From the NCBI RefSeq assembly GCF_002532045.1, contig NZ_NWTG01000030.1, positions 16,974 to 80,973 of the forward strand: DNA of 64,000 bases, read 5' to 3'. This DNA is from Bradyrhizobium sp. C9 (GTDB lineage: Bacteria; Pseudomonadota; Alphaproteobacteria; Rhizobiales; Xanthobacteraceae). Both the position numbers and the translations under genes were made by a program. Below, piece by piece: positions 1 through 9,386 of the stretch. The notes below the pieces were generated by a model. It made no database searches. It was not told the origin of the DNA and was given only the letters and a program-made list of their open reading frames with translations. Numbering within the stretch: the stretch's first letter is position 1; the number at the start of each line of letters is the position of its first letter.

Positions 1-1020
1 GGCGGTGGCGCCGCTGATCGGCGCCGGCGGCGTGTTCTGGTTGTTGACGGCAGCGCCCGCGACGGTCGCGACCGGATTGAAGAAGTTGTTGGACGCCGCG
101 ACCGCCGAGGCCGCCACCAGCGACGTGTCGCTCAGCGTCTTGATGGACGAGGTCAGCGTCGACTGGAGGTTGGCCGTCGTCGCCGTGGTGTCGGCGCCGA
201 TCAGGAACGAACCGGCCGGCGGCGGATTCGTGGTCGTCGCGGTGAGCTCGATCGCATCGGTGGTGCCATCAGGCAGCGTGAAGTTGAACTTGATCTTGTC
301 GCCGTCATTCGGATTGACGGCGCCGAGATCGACCGAGGTGGACTTCGGCGTGCCCGTCGGCTGGGTCACGGTGGCGCCGGTCAACGACGACTGCACCGAC
401 AACAGCTTGAGGCCGAACGGCGAGCCGTCCTCGGCGACGCTGGTCACCGTCGTGGTCGCCGGCGGCGACGAAACGCTCAGGCGCCCCATCAAACCGGTGC
501 CCTGATCGGCCTGCTTGCGCTCATTGATGAGCTGGGTGAGGCCGGCCTGGGTTGCGGTGCCCTTCAACATGGTGTCGGCCGACACCGTGGCCGGCGTATC
601 CATCGCACGGCCGGAGAACAGATAGCGGTCGCCGGACTGGCTGTTCAGCATCGCAACCGCATTGGAGAACGCGGCCTGCGCCGTGATCTGGCCCGACGTC
701 TGCCCGCTGTTGTTGAGCGTCAGCGTCGCGGTCGTCGCGGCGTTCTTCACCTGGCTCCCGACGTCCGACAACCCCTGCAAAGTGAGGTTGGCGACACCGA
801 GGCGCGTGTTGAGGTTGGTGGCCGTATCCGAGAACGCGTTGATGCTGCTGATCTGGGCGCGCAGGCTGAGCGCAAAGCCGCGATCGAGCCCCTGCCCAGC
901 ATAGGTCGTCGATACCTTGCCGGTCGCAAGCTGCGTCGTCAGGTCATTGAGCTGACTGCGCAGGTTGAGGATCGTGGTGCCGATATAGGAAGTTCTGCCG
1001 CTTACGCCGTCGATCGACAT
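1..1020 (-). CDS. flgL: Flagellar hook-associated protein FlgL / flagellin-like, partial (3' end outside window)
   Basis: The reading frame opens at an ATG (1020-1018) and runs without a stop to base 1, giving 340 residues with the C-terminus missing. The N-terminus (MSIDGVSGRTSYIGTTILNL, then LTTQLATGKVSTTYAGQGLD) is the helical D0 region shared by flagellin and FlgL. The Thr/Ala/Asn-rich remainder fits an extracellular filament or junction protein. GAGGG lies just before the ATG, and the start is 7 bases after the flgK stop, so it is the third gene of a flgE-flgK-flgL run. That order favours FlgL (hook-filament junction) over a filament flagellin, although the family is related to both. Confidence 0.82.
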   Translation of the reverse strand, partial: MSIDGVSGRTSYIGTTILNLRSQLNDLTTQLATGKVSTTYAGQGLDRGFALSLRAQISSINAFSDTATNLNTRLGVANLTLQGLSDVGSQVKNAATTATLTLNNSGQTSGQITAQAAFSNAVAMLNSQSGDRYLFSGRAMDTPATVSADTMLKGTATQAGLTQLINERKQADQGTGLMGRLSVSSPPATTTVTSVAEDGSPFGLKLLSVQSSLTGATVTQPTGTPKSTSVDLGAVNPNDGDKIKFNFTLPDGTTDAIELTATTTNPPPAGSFLIGADTTATTANLQSTLTSSIKTLSDTSLVAASAVAASNNFFNPVATVAGAAVNNQNTPPAPISGATA

Positions 1021-1027
1021 GTTACCC

Positions 1028-2905
1028 TCACGTGAGCTGCAGCAGCGCGTCGTACATCTGCTTGATCGACGACATCACGCGCGCGTTGGCGGAATAGGCG
1101 TTCTGCAGCGACAGCAGATGCGCCATCTCCTCGTCCATGTTGACGCCGGAGGTCGAGTCCATCTTGGTCTGCAACGTATTCAGCACGACGTCCTGACCAT
1201 CGGCCAATTGCTTGGCCGCCGTCGCCGATTCACCCTGCTGGCTGATGAACTGCCTGGCGAAGTTCAAGAGCGTGCCGGTGAACGGCGCGCCTGACGTGCC
1301 GAGGCCGGTCTTCGGCGAATAGCTGTACGACGCGTTCGACAGCTGGTTCAGGATGAGGTTCGCGCGCGTGGTGTCGCCGGCCGGTGTCTGTGGATTGGTC
1401 GCGTACACGACCATGCGCGAGGGGTCGCCGACCAGGGCGGTGTTGACGCTGATGCGTGCGGCAAGGCCGGTCGACTGCGAGCCGTTCGCGGTGATCGCGC
1501 CGGTGTAGAGCCCGCCATTGTCGGTGAACAGCGGAAGCTGCGGATCGCCCGACGTCAGCGACGAAACCGTCGACGTGACCGATGCCGCAGTCACATCAGC
1601 CTTGTTGGCTGCGCCGTCGTCGAGCACGCGCAGCGTCGACCCGGAGGGATTGGAGAATTGCAGGCCGGTTCCGCCGAGCGCGCCGTTGAGCTGCGACAGC
1701 ACCGAGCTCATGCCGCCGGAGAAATCCACGCCCAGCACCTCGTCGTTCGGATCGACGGTCGCGGTGTTGCTGAGCGGCAGCACGCTCGGATCGTCGACGC
1801 GGACGAGCGACAGATTGTGCGTGATGCCGGTGGTGTTGTCCTTGTAGGAGACGTGAATGGTGTTGCCGCTCTGCAACCCCGAGAGATCGAGGTCGAAGCC
1901 GGACTGCGCTCCCGCCGTCGCCGCGGTGCCGGCCGTCGTCTTGTCCGACAGCGCGCTCGACATCGCGGCGGCGAACTGGTCGATCTGCGTCTGGGCCTGG
2001 GCCAGCGTGTTGTCGCGCAGCTCGAGATAGGCGGCGATCTTGCCTGATCGGATCGAGTTGGTCGACACCATGTCATAGGTGCCGCCATGGGGAAAATTGA
2101 TGGTGATGGTGCCGACGGTGCTCTTGGTCGGGTCGGTATTGTACAGCGTGTTGGGCGTCATCGTGCCCTGGGCATTGAAGCTGAGCGTCGCCGCCTCGGT
2201 GCCGACCAGCTGCACGCCGGAATTTGTGAATACGGTCACCTGGTTCTGGCTGTTGGTGACGGTGCGGATATCCATCAGCTGCGAAAGCTGGGTGACATAG
2301 CGATCGCGCTGATCGAGCAGGGCTGCGGTCGAGGCGTCCTGCGTGCCGCCGGTGGCCTGCAGCTGGACATTGAGGCGCGCGATCTGCTGCAACGCATTGT
2401 TGGCGGTGCTGACGGAGTCGCTGATGCCGGCCTCGGCGTTGGCGCGCAGCGTCTGGATTCCCTGCGAAGTCGCGTTGAGCTGCTGCGCCATCGATTGCGC
2501 GGCATTGACGACACCGATGCGGGCCGACTGCGAGTCCGGGCTGGTCGACAGCCCCTGCACTGCGGTCAGGAACTTGTTGTAGGCGTCCTCGATCGTGCCG
2601 GTGGAGTCGGGATTGCCGTAGACGCCCTGCAGATTGGCAAGGAAGCTCGAGCGGACGTCGGCGTAGGACGCGCCCGACGTCTCGGTGCGAAGCTGGGTCT
2701 GCAGGAATTCGTCGAGCTGGCGGTTGACGCCGGTGATGAGGACGCTCGACCCGAACTGGCCGGTGGTGCCGGTATCCTGGTTGAGCGTCTTCCTGACGTA
2801 GCCGGGCGTCTCCGCGTTGGCGACGTTCGACGACACGAGCGAGAGCGAGGCCTGCGTGGCGCGCAGGCCCGACATCGCGGTGGAAAGGGCTTGGCTCAAA
2901 CCCAT
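1028..2905 (-). CDS. flgK: Flagellar hook-associated protein 1 (FlgK)
   Basis: 625 residues. The N-terminus has the flagellar rod/hook bbr_N pattern (MGLSQALSTAMSGLRATQAS, then VSSNVANAETPGYVRK). The C-terminus has the matching bbr_C helix (NMDEEMAHLLSLQNAYSANA, then ARVMSSIKQMYDALLQL). Between them is the long Ser/Thr/Asn-rich variable part expected of FlgK, and the length is in the usual range. FlgK is exported through the flagellar type III apparatus and forms the first junction zone between hook and filament. It lies between flgE and flgL on the same strand with short gaps, indicating one late flagellar transcription unit. Confidence 0.93.
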   Translation of the reverse strand: MGLSQALSTAMSGLRATQASLSLVSSNVANAETPGYVRKTLNQDTGTTGQFGSSVLITGVNRQLDEFLQTQLRTETSGASYADVRSSFLANLQGVYGNPDSTGTIEDAYNKFLTAVQGLSTSPDSQSARIGVVNAAQSMAQQLNATSQGIQTLRANAEAGISDSVSTANNALQQIARLNVQLQATGGTQDASTAALLDQRDRYVTQLSQLMDIRTVTNSQNQVTVFTNSGVQLVGTEAATLSFNAQGTMTPNTLYNTDPTKSTVGTITINFPHGGTYDMVSTNSIRSGKIAAYLELRDNTLAQAQTQIDQFAAAMSSALSDKTTAGTAATAGAQSGFDLDLSGLQSGNTIHVSYKDNTTGITHNLSLVRVDDPSVLPLSNTATVDPNDEVLGVDFSGGMSSVLSQLNGALGGTGLQFSNPSGSTLRVLDDGAANKADVTAASVTSTVSSLTSGDPQLPLFTDNGGLYTGAITANGSQSTGLAARISVNTALVGDPSRMVVYATNPQTPAGDTTRANLILNQLSNASYSYSPKTGLGTSGAPFTGTLLNFARQFISQQGESATAAKQLADGQDVVLNTLQTKMDSTSGVNMDEEMAHLLSLQNAYSANARVMSSIKQMYDALLQLT

Positions 2906-2951
2906 GATGTGTACTCGCCTTTACTGCTTCACACGTGCATCATCGATGCGA

Positions 2952-4784
2952 TCAACGCACGACGTTCAGGAGGTCCTGCACCATCGAATTGGTCGTCGTG
3001 ATCACCTTGGTGTTGGCCGAATAGGCCTGCTGGGTCACGATCAGCTTGGTGAACTCGTCGGCGATGTCGGTGTTCGAGCTCTCGAGCGACGAACCGACGA
3101 TGGTGCCGGCCTTGCCGAACAACGCCGCGCCGGACTCGTCGGTCGCCTCGAACGCACCGCCGTCGATGCGCTTGAGGAAGTTGGTGCCGTTGAAGGTCGC
3201 CACCGAGATTTCGGCGAGGTCGATGTTGCGGCCGTTGGTGTAATTGCCGACGATGCGGCCGTTGGTCGAGACGCTGACCGACTGCAGCTGGCCTGCCGGG
3301 AAACCGTCCTGCTGGATCTGGTTGACCTGGACGTTGCCGTTGGCGTCGGCGAACTGGGTCACGCCACCGGAGCCGAAATTGATCACGGGGCTGCCAAGCG
3401 ACACGCCGTTGACGACGGCATTGTTGAGCGCGACCGAGGAGATCGCCGGCGACATCTGGCCGTTCGCCCCGAAAGTGAAGTTGATGTTGGCGTTCTGCCA
3501 GGAGACCTGCGTGCCGGTCGCGTTGGGATTGACCTGATAGAACAGGTTCCAGCTATCGGTATGCCCGGAGCCCAGCGAGGAGCTGTCGGTCTTGGCCCAG
3601 CGGAATTGCAGGTTCACCGGCGCACCCGACACGTCGTAGGCCGTGACGGCGCCGCCCGAGACGGATTCATTCAGGAAGGTCGAGTTGTCGTTGCCGACGA
3701 CCTGGCCGGTGCCCACCGTGCCGCCGCCGCCGCGGGTCGCAACCGCCGAGCCGGTGAAGCCAAGCGCCGCAAGCGCGGTCGAGTTCGAGCTGGTCACGTT
3801 GAGGTCTGCCGCCGTGCCCGAATGCAGCGTGATCTTGCCGCCGCTGATCGTCGATGGCGTCGCGGTGCCGGTGATCGAGTCGATCTTGGCGAGCAGTGTC
3901 CCGATGCTGTCGGTGACGTTGAGCTGGTTGCCGGTCGCGCCCGACGCCACGAAGGTGATGACGGTGCCGTTGACCGTGATCGTGTCGGCGGGCACGGCCG
4001 GGGGGCCGGCAGAGCCGGCGCTGAAGCTGGCATTGATCGAATCGCTGCCCGCCGCGCCCGAAAGCAGGGTCGCTGCGGTATTGGCGACCGACGGCGTCGC
4101 CTTGTTGTTCTGCGCGGTGCCGGTGACCGATGAATCGGTATACGGCGCGGCCGGCGTGCCCAGCACCAGCGGGTTATGTCCGGCGCTGAACGCGCCCGGC
4201 CGGATCAGCTCCGAACCGGGGACCGAGGTGTCGTGCGCCGTGGTCAGGGGATAGGACGCGAGGTTGGCGCGGTAGTCGATCTTGGTGGTCTGCTGCGCCG
4301 GCAGGAAGTCGTTCTTGAACCGCAGCACCTGCGGCGAGGAGCCCGAGGGGTTGCCGGTGGTCGGGTCGATCGGCACGCCCTCGAGATAATAGCCGGCGCC
4401 GTTGACGAGATAGCCGTCCTTGTTGAGCTGGAAATCGCCGCGGCGGGTGTAGCGGTCGACGCCGTCGAACACCGGCGAGCCGTCGGTGAAGCTGCCCGGC
4501 TTTTGCACCGCGAAGAAGCCGTTGCCGTTGATCGCCATGAAGGTCGCGACCGACGCCGACTGCACGTCGCCCTGCACCGAGTTGGTCGAGCGCGACTGCG
4601 CCGTGACACCGCCGGCGAGCTGCGCGGTCAGCGCGGTCTGCGGGACGAGGTCGAGAAAGGAGGTATCGATGCGCTTGAACGCCGTGGTCTGCGAGTTGGC
4701 AATGTTGCCGGAGATGTTTTCGAGCGCGTACGACCCTGCGCGCAAGCCACCGACCGCCGTCGTAAGAGCGCCGAAGATACCCAT
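2952..4784 (-). CDS. flgE: Flagellar hook protein FlgE with a central flagellin-type insertion
   Basis: 610 residues from the ATG at 4784. An in-frame upstream ATG would add 12 residues, but GGAGA sits about 9 bases before the 4784 start and the next residues are the family N-terminus (MGIFGALTTAVGGLRAGSYA, then NISGNIANSQTTAFKR). The C-terminus (LIVTQQAYSANTKVITTTNS, then MVQDLLNVV) is the bbr_C helix. The protein is longer than enteric FlgE (about 400 residues) and close to Caulobacter FlgE. Residues about 240-355 resemble the flagellin hook IN motif (DTITVNGTVITF, later GGKITLHSGTAADLNVTSSN). It is the first gene of the flgE-flgK-flgL group and forms the extracellular universal joint of the flagellum. 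Confidence 0.93.
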   Translation of the reverse strand: MGIFGALTTAVGGLRAGSYALENISGNIANSQTTAFKRIDTSFLDLVPQTALTAQLAGGVTAQSRSTNSVQGDVQSASVATFMAINGNGFFAVQKPGSFTDGSPVFDGVDRYTRRGDFQLNKDGYLVNGAGYYLEGVPIDPTTGNPSGSSPQVLRFKNDFLPAQQTTKIDYRANLASYPLTTAHDTSVPGSELIRPGAFSAGHNPLVLGTPAAPYTDSSVTGTAQNNKATPSVANTAATLLSGAAGSDSINASFSAGSAGPPAVPADTITVNGTVITFVASGATGNQLNVTDSIGTLLAKIDSITGTATPSTISGGKITLHSGTAADLNVTSSNSTALAALGFTGSAVATRGGGGTVGTGQVVGNDNSTFLNESVSGGAVTAYDVSGAPVNLQFRWAKTDSSSLGSGHTDSWNLFYQVNPNATGTQVSWQNANINFTFGANGQMSPAISSVALNNAVVNGVSLGSPVINFGSGGVTQFADANGNVQVNQIQQDGFPAGQLQSVSVSTNGRIVGNYTNGRNIDLAEISVATFNGTNFLKRIDGGAFEATDESGAALFGKAGTIVGSSLESSNTDIADEFTKLIVTQQAYSANTKVITTTNSMVQDLLNVVR

Positions 4785-4898
4785 GACATGTTCTCCAATT
4801 CGATTCCCGGCGGCTGGCAATCACAGGAACGGCCGCATCGGCGGAGCATGTCGCAAAGGTCGTGCCACGAAACGAAACGTAACAAAATCATGCGCTTG

Positions 4899-4928
4899 AA
4901 AAAAAAGCCCCGGCCGTTTAACCGGGGC
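4899..4928 (-). terminator. Rho-independent terminator downstream of msrB
   Basis: A perfect 7-bp stem (GCCCCGG 4907-4913 / CCGGGGC 4922-4928) with an 8-base loop. Read on the minus strand it is followed by eight U (A-run 4899-4906). It lies 86 bases after the msrB stop and separates msrB from the flagellar operon. An 18-base-period direct repeat of ACAATTGCCGGG (4929-4940 and 4947-4958) lies between the gene and the stem. Confidence 0.8.
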
Positions 4929-5013
4929 ACAATTGCCGGGCAGGCAACAATTGCCGGGACGGAGCGCAGTTCTGACCGCGCTCCTTCGTCTTGGTTTGAC
5001 GCGCTTACGAGCG

Positions 5014-5517
5014 TCAGGTCGCCGAGGGTGCGGCCGGGTGGAACACCAGCGCAAAACCGTCCATGCAGTAGCGCAGCCCGGTCGGCTTCGGGCCGTCGTC
5101 GAAAACATGGCCGAGATGGCCGCCGCAGCGGCGGCAATGCACCTCGGTGCGCAGCATGCCGAAGGTGCGATCCGACGTGGTGCCGATCGCATTGTCCAGC
5201 GGCTTCCAGAAGCTCGGCCAGCCGGTGCCGCTTTCATACTTGGTCTCGGACGAGAACAGCGGCAGGTCGCAGCCGGCGCAGGCGAAGGTGCCCTTGCGAT
5301 GCTCCTTGAGCAGCGGGCTCGATCCCGGCCGCTCGGTGCCCTCCTGGCGCAGGATCTCATATTGCTGCGGCGTGAGCTGCGCGCGCCATTCGGCGTCGGT
5401 CTTCTCGATCTCGAATTTCTCGGCGGCTTGCGCCGGCGAGGCGCGCAGCCAGCGGAAGGCGGCAAGGCCGAACAGGCCGGCGACGGAAGCAAGCAGGATG
5501 CGGCGATCGATCATCAA
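5014..5517 (-). CDS. msrB: Peptide-methionine (R)-S-oxide reductase MsrB, exported form
   Basis: 167 residues. MsrB reduces the R-epimer of methionine sulfoxide in proteins. Visible family features are the two zinc-binding pairs CAGC (about residue 77) and CRRC (about residue 126), the GWPSFWKPL substrate segment, GHLGHVFDDGP, and the catalytic cysteine in RYCMDG near residue 150. The N-terminus has basic residues and a hydrophobic stretch ending near SPAQA, a signal peptide or anchor, so a periplasmic role is likely. A second ATG lies one codon in. The usual RYCxN is RYCMDG here, a mild variation. It has its own terminator. Confidence 0.92.
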   Translation of the reverse strand: MMIDRRILLASVAGLFGLAAFRWLRASPAQAAEKFEIEKTDAEWRAQLTPQQYEILRQEGTERPGSSPLLKEHRKGTFACAGCDLPLFSSETKYESGTGWPSFWKPLDNAIGTTSDRTFGMLRTEVHCRRCGGHLGHVFDDGPKPTGLRYCMDGFALVFHPAAPSAT

Positions 5518-5592
5518 TCATCTCCGATGCGGACGGCCAAAGCTGGCGAACAAGACTGGCTCGCCACCAAATACGAACCCCGCCGCCGGACG

Positions 5593-7089
5593 TTACGTCC
5601 GCCCGTCGGAGATCCGCTCACTTTCTTGCGAGGGATGGGCATATGGCTGCTCACTGCCCTCAGTCTGCCGGGGCGCGGGCGGCGGCACGGGCCGCACGGC
5701 CGACGGCGGCGGACGGCGGGGCGCCGGCCCCCGGGTTCCCGCCTTGAGATTGGCCTCGGCCAGCCGCGCCTCGCGGCGGCGCTCCTTCGCACGTGCACCC
5801 TCGCGGTAACGCGCCAGCACGCCCGCCGCGGATGCGGCGCCCCTTGCCCACAGGCCGATGAAATGACCGGCGACCCGGCCGGTGGTGCCGCCGGCCCAAA
5901 CCAGCTCGAACGGCGAAAACAGCCGCCAGCGGTCGTCGCCCCACAGGATGCTGCGCGCGATCAGCTGCCCGGCCAGCGCCGAGGTGTTGAGCCCCTGCCG
6001 GCCGAAGCCGCTCGCCACCCAAAGGCCCCTGCGCAATTGCCCGATCTGCGGCATACCATGCACGGTGACGCCGACTGCGCCACCGAAGGTGTCAGCGATC
6101 GGAACCTTGCCGAGCTGAGGAAACACCGTGGCGATGCGACGCTGCACCGCCGCACCAAACCGCTTCGGCCGCGCGTCCCAGGTCGTCTCGGGACTGGCCC
6201 ACAGCAGGCGATCGCCATCGACGACACGGAAATGGTCGATGCCGTCGCTGTCGACGACCGAGCCGGAAAAGGCGATCGCCTCCGCCAGCCGCTCGCCGAG
6301 CGGTTCGCTCAACGCCGCGTAGCGCCACACCGGCAGCAGCGTATCCGACAGGCGCTTCAGCGGCGCGCCGAGATGGATATTGCCGGCGAGGACGATATGG
6401 TTGGCACGCAACCGCGCCGTCGGCGTCACGATGCGTTTGCGGATGCCCGAAAAATCGATGCTGACGACCGGCGTCTCCTCGAAGATCCGCACTCCGGCCC
6501 GCATCGCCAGCGCGGCGAGACCGTGGACATATTTGCGGCCGTCGATCTGGAACGCCTTCGGATAATAGATGCCGTGGAAATAGCGCCCGGTCTTCAGCAC
6601 GCTGCGCACGCGATCGACCTGCCAGCCTTCGACCTCGGTGGCGAATTCCTCACCGAGCGTCTGCAGCCGGCTGATCAGCGCTTCGCCAACATCGACATTG
6701 GAGACCTCCAGCGCGCCGTCGCTGGGGCTGATGCCCGGGATCAGATCCTCGGTGGCGGTGGCGCGGACATACTCGGCGCCCTCCTTCGACAGCGCCCACA
6801 ATTCGCGGGCATCATCGAGGCCGACGCGCTCGATCACATCCGAGATCGGCAGGCCGAAGCCCGGCATCACGGTGCCGAGATGATGGCCGGAGGCGTTCCA
6901 GCCGACCTGGCGGCCCTCGAGCACGGCGACGCTGGCGCCGAGCCGCGCCGCCTCGCGGGCCACGGTCAGGCCGGCCAGCCCCGCCCCGACCACGCAAACG
7001 TCGACGTCGAGGTCGAATGCCAGACGGTCGCGGACCGGCGAGGCCGCCTCGTCGGGGCCGTCTGCCGCACTTGTGGAAGTCTCGCTCAT
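5593..7089 (-). CDS. FAD-dependent oxidoreductase (DAO / glycine oxidase-like family)
   Basis: 498 residues. The N-terminal dinucleotide-binding motif GAGLAGLTVAREAARLG at about residue 36 and the downstream WNASGHHLGTVMPGFG segment are typical of DAO-family flavoenzymes that oxidise amine or amino-acid C-N bonds. Near the C-terminal part, ASGFGRQGLNTSALAGQLIA is the second FAD contact. The last about 80 residues are basic and then Pro-rich (GPAPRRPPPSA), an unusual tail that may be disordered. The substrate cannot be read from the sequence. It is divergent from the SixA-like gene at 7184, with about 95 bases between the starts. Confidence 0.8.
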   Translation of the reverse strand: MSETSTSAADGPDEAASPVRDRLAFDLDVDVCVVGAGLAGLTVAREAARLGASVAVLEGRQVGWNASGHHLGTVMPGFGLPISDVIERVGLDDARELWALSKEGAEYVRATATEDLIPGISPSDGALEVSNVDVGEALISRLQTLGEEFATEVEGWQVDRVRSVLKTGRYFHGIYYPKAFQIDGRKYVHGLAALAMRAGVRIFEETPVVSIDFSGIRKRIVTPTARLRANHIVLAGNIHLGAPLKRLSDTLLPVWRYAALSEPLGERLAEAIAFSGSVVDSDGIDHFRVVDGDRLLWASPETTWDARPKRFGAAVQRRIATVFPQLGKVPIADTFGGAVGVTVHGMPQIGQLRRGLWVASGFGRQGLNTSALAGQLIARSILWGDDRWRLFSPFELVWAGGTTGRVAGHFIGLWARGAASAAGVLARYREGARAKERRREARLAEANLKAGTRGPAPRRPPPSAVRPVPPPAPRQTEGSEQPYAHPSQESERISDGRT

Positions 7090-7183
7090 GTCGTTTCTTA
7101 CGAACCGCTGCGGCGCTTGTCACCTTGTCCAGGGCATGCGCCTGTAGAATTAATTCGACCAGACCGAATCGAGATGGAAGTCC

Positions 7184-7726
7184 ATGCGCCGTTTGCTGCT
7201 GCTGCGTCACGCCAAGACCGAAACCGACGCGCCTTCGGGGCAGGACCAGGACCGTCGTCTCGACGAGCGCGGCCACCGTGATGCGGGGGAGATCGGCGGC
7301 TGGATCGCCCGCCACCCGCCTTTGCCCAATCTGGCGCTGGTGTCGCCGGCGGCCCGCACCACGCAGACCTGGGAGATCGTGCGCGAGGCGCTGAAGGGCG
7401 CCGGACCTGCGCCGAAAGTCGAATTCGTGCCGGAACTCTACGGCGCCGATCCGGCGCAGTTGCTCACCGCGATCCGGATGGCCTCCGTCACCGACCCGAA
7501 GCGGCTGATGCTGATCGGCCATAATCCCGGCATGCACGAGCTCGCGCTGACGCTGACCGGCAGCGGCGACGAGGCCGCCAAGCGCGCGCTCGGCGACAAT
7601 CTGCCGACCTCGGGGCTCGCCGTGTTCGACTTCGCGACCGACGACTGGAACGACGTCTCCTTCCGGCGCGGCAAGCTCGTGCTGTTCGTCAGCCCTAAAC
7701 TGTTGAAGCAGGCCTCGCGCGGCTGA
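7184..7726 (+). CDS. SixA-like histidine phosphatase
   Basis: 180 residues of the histidine phosphatase branch-2/SixA type. The catalytic RHAKT box is at residues 8-12 (MRRLLLLRHAKTE), the second arginine lies in SPAARTTQTW, and the C-terminal catalytic histidine is in LIGHNPGMHEL. SixA proteins dephosphorylate histidines, for example on Hpt domains or phosphotransfer proteins. The substrate here is unknown. The preceding GGAAG is a weak ribosome site. The universal stress protein gene follows on the same strand after about 155 bases. Confidence 0.85.
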   Translation: MRRLLLLRHAKTETDAPSGQDQDRRLDERGHRDAGEIGGWIARHPPLPNLALVSPAARTTQTWEIVREALKGAGPAPKVEFVPELYGADPAQLLTAIRMASVTDPKRLMLIGHNPGMHELALTLTGSGDEAAKRALGDNLPTSGLAVFDFATDDWNDVSFRRGKLVLFVSPKLLKQASRG

Positions 7727-7882
7727 CGCAAGCGGACAGCGCTGTTCTGCCATGCTATATTGATGTCGGCGCGACAGGGGGACCGGTTCGCGGCGACACG
7801 ACGAGCTATCCGAAGAACAAGAAGCGCGCGTCCCGGCACAGGGACCAAACGGCTCCAGACCAATCGCGGACAGGAGGCGCTG

Positions 7883-8308
7883 ATGTACAAGTCCATTCTC
7901 GTGCCGATCGACCTCGCCGATACCGATCTGGCGAAGCCTGCGATCGCAACCGCTGCGACGCTGTCGCAAACCTGGAACGGCGCGGTGCGCCTGCTCAACG
8001 TATTGCCGATGACGCCGGTGATGCTCGCCGAATATGTCCCGGCGGATTTCGACAGCCAGCAGCGTGAAACATCGGAAGAGGCGCTCGCCATCGTCGCGCG
8101 CGAATCCGGCATCGCGCCCGGACGCATCTCCGGCGTGGTCCGCCAGGGCGGCATCTATCACGAGATCCTCGAAGAGGCCGCGACCATGAAGGCCGACCTG
8201 ATCGTGATGACCTCGCACCGCCCGGCGATGCGCACCTACTTCCTCGGCTCCAACGCCGGGCACGTGGTGCGCTACGCCAAGTGCTCGGTGCTGGTGGTGC
8301 GGCACTAA
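7883..8308 (+). CDS. Universal stress protein (UspA family)
   Basis: 141 residues from the ATG at 7883. A strong AGGAGG at 7872-7877 fixes this start against a longer in-frame extension. Features are the N-terminal strand MYKSILVPIDLADTD and the ATP-binding segment MTSHRP then GSNAGHVVRYAKCSVLVV at the C-terminus, matching the G-x2-G-x9-G(S/T) pattern of ATP-binding Usp proteins. It is a cytoplasmic single-domain stress protein of usual length. The signal it responds to cannot be read here. Confidence 0.9.
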   Translation: MYKSILVPIDLADTDLAKPAIATAATLSQTWNGAVRLLNVLPMTPVMLAEYVPADFDSQQRETSEEALAIVARESGIAPGRISGVVRQGGIYHEILEEAATMKADLIVMTSHRPAMRTYFLGSNAGHVVRYAKCSVLVVRH

Positions 8309-8768
8309 AGCTCAATGAGTTTTGGGGCCGTCGCAGGCGGCGCTGCCAAAATATCGAAAACAACCCCATGCACAGTAGCCGGCCGCCGCCGGCGCTCGGC
8401 CAAGGCGACTTGACACGTCGGGCAACTCAGGGATACATTTCTAATATTCCGAAGTTGTATGTACGCCCCCTCGCCCGCATGTCGTAGGCAGAGAGGTAAC
8501 GCGCACTGTTTGCGGCCGCAGCCAAATCACATCCTGCATTCAGGCGTTAGAGCCACGGTTCGGCAGTCAGGCTCAATGAGGCGGCTGACCGACGGCGATT
8601 AGTCGCCATGCACCCGAAAGCGGACGCATTGTGCTTACATCGAGTTCTTCAGCTTCTGACCCGTTGCGGACATCGAAGGGCGAGCCCTGATCTTCGGATT
8701 GGCAATCTCGATAGAGTTTGGGCCCTTACAGTCACCATGTGTTAGTGAGTTTGCTGCACAACCATTAG
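8309..8768. other. 460-base intergenic region with no supported gene
   Basis: No frame here has convincing coding character, and base composition is visibly less GC-biased than on either side. It holds a sigma70-like promoter pattern (8410-8439) and short phrases such as CTGACCCGTTGCGGACAT that look like degenerate remnants. A related phrase (TTTTGACCCGAAACAGAC) occurs around 9366-9383. Confidence 0.5.
8410..8439 (+). promoter_or_regulatory. Possible sigma70-type promoter
   Basis: TTGACA at 8410-8415 and TACATT at 8434-8439, with an 18-base spacer, in less GC-rich DNA. No good open reading frame follows directly. It could serve the small membrane gene at 8769, a non-coding RNA, or nothing. 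Confidence 0.25.
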
Positions 8769-9161
8769 ATGCGTAGGTTGGCGACATCTCTTCTGCTTGG
8801 CATGTTCATGGGCACCATAGCCTACGTGTCGGTCGGCCGTTTAAGCGACTGGTTCAAGACAGGCGCCCTTGTGGTGCACAGGAAGTGGTCGGTCGGGCCC
8901 GACGCTGTCACTTACTCCAGCGATCCCGTCGGATTTCTCGCTGAACTTGGCTTGAATGTCTTTCTAATTGCCGCCGGAGGTCTCGCTGTTCTGGCTGCAT
9001 GCCGAGAAATCATCGTCGTGGTGATGGGACCCCAATCTCGCTTTCTGGGGCCGATGAGCTGGCAATTCGCAAGTCGGATGATGTCGGTGCTCATTGGCAT
9101 CTCGATCTGCTTCCTTCTGATCATCTCGTTGTTCGGCCTGCTTCGCCGATTTGTTCAATAG
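8769..9161 (+). CDS. Small membrane protein of unknown function
   Basis: 130 residues, not recognised. Three hydrophobic stretches are visible: residues about 5-23 (LATSLLLGMFMGTIAYVSV), about 58-78 (LAELGLNVFLIAAGGLAVLA) and about 105-124 (MSVLIGISICFLLIISLFGL), consistent with three membrane passes. Codon use is less GC3-biased than in neighbouring genes and the ribosome site is weak. It sits alone in a gene-poor interval, so it may be a recent acquisition or a lineage-specific gene. Confidence 0.55.
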   Translation: MRRLATSLLLGMFMGTIAYVSVGRLSDWFKTGALVVHRKWSVGPDAVTYSSDPVGFLAELGLNVFLIAAGGLAVLAACREIIVVVMGPQSRFLGPMSWQFASRMMSVLIGISICFLLIISLFGLLRRFVQ

Positions 9162-9386
9162 TGATGACCAACTCGAACGGACCGACAGAAGCTGCACGGT
9201 AGACATACGCTGGAGTATAATCGTCGTTGGGTAGCACCCTGCGGTCACGCCAAAGGGCCATGTTGTTCCGCACTTGGCCCATAGCCGCCGGTCTGCATGA
9301 CCATCGGGAACGTCGGCTCTACGAGGTGAAGCGGAAGTCCATCTGTTCGGTCGCCATGGGCGGCTTTTGACCCGAAACAGACTTGT

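Noticed and set aside
4929..4958. Duplicated ACAATTGCCGGG next to the msrB terminator as a regulatory site
   Set aside because: It lies between a stop codon and a terminator, so a regulatory role is unlikely; probably a small duplication.
4933..7281. 782-codon plus-strand frame over msrB and the FAD oxidoreductase
   Set aside because: Runs through two well-supported minus-strand genes and their intergenic region; no domain in the product.
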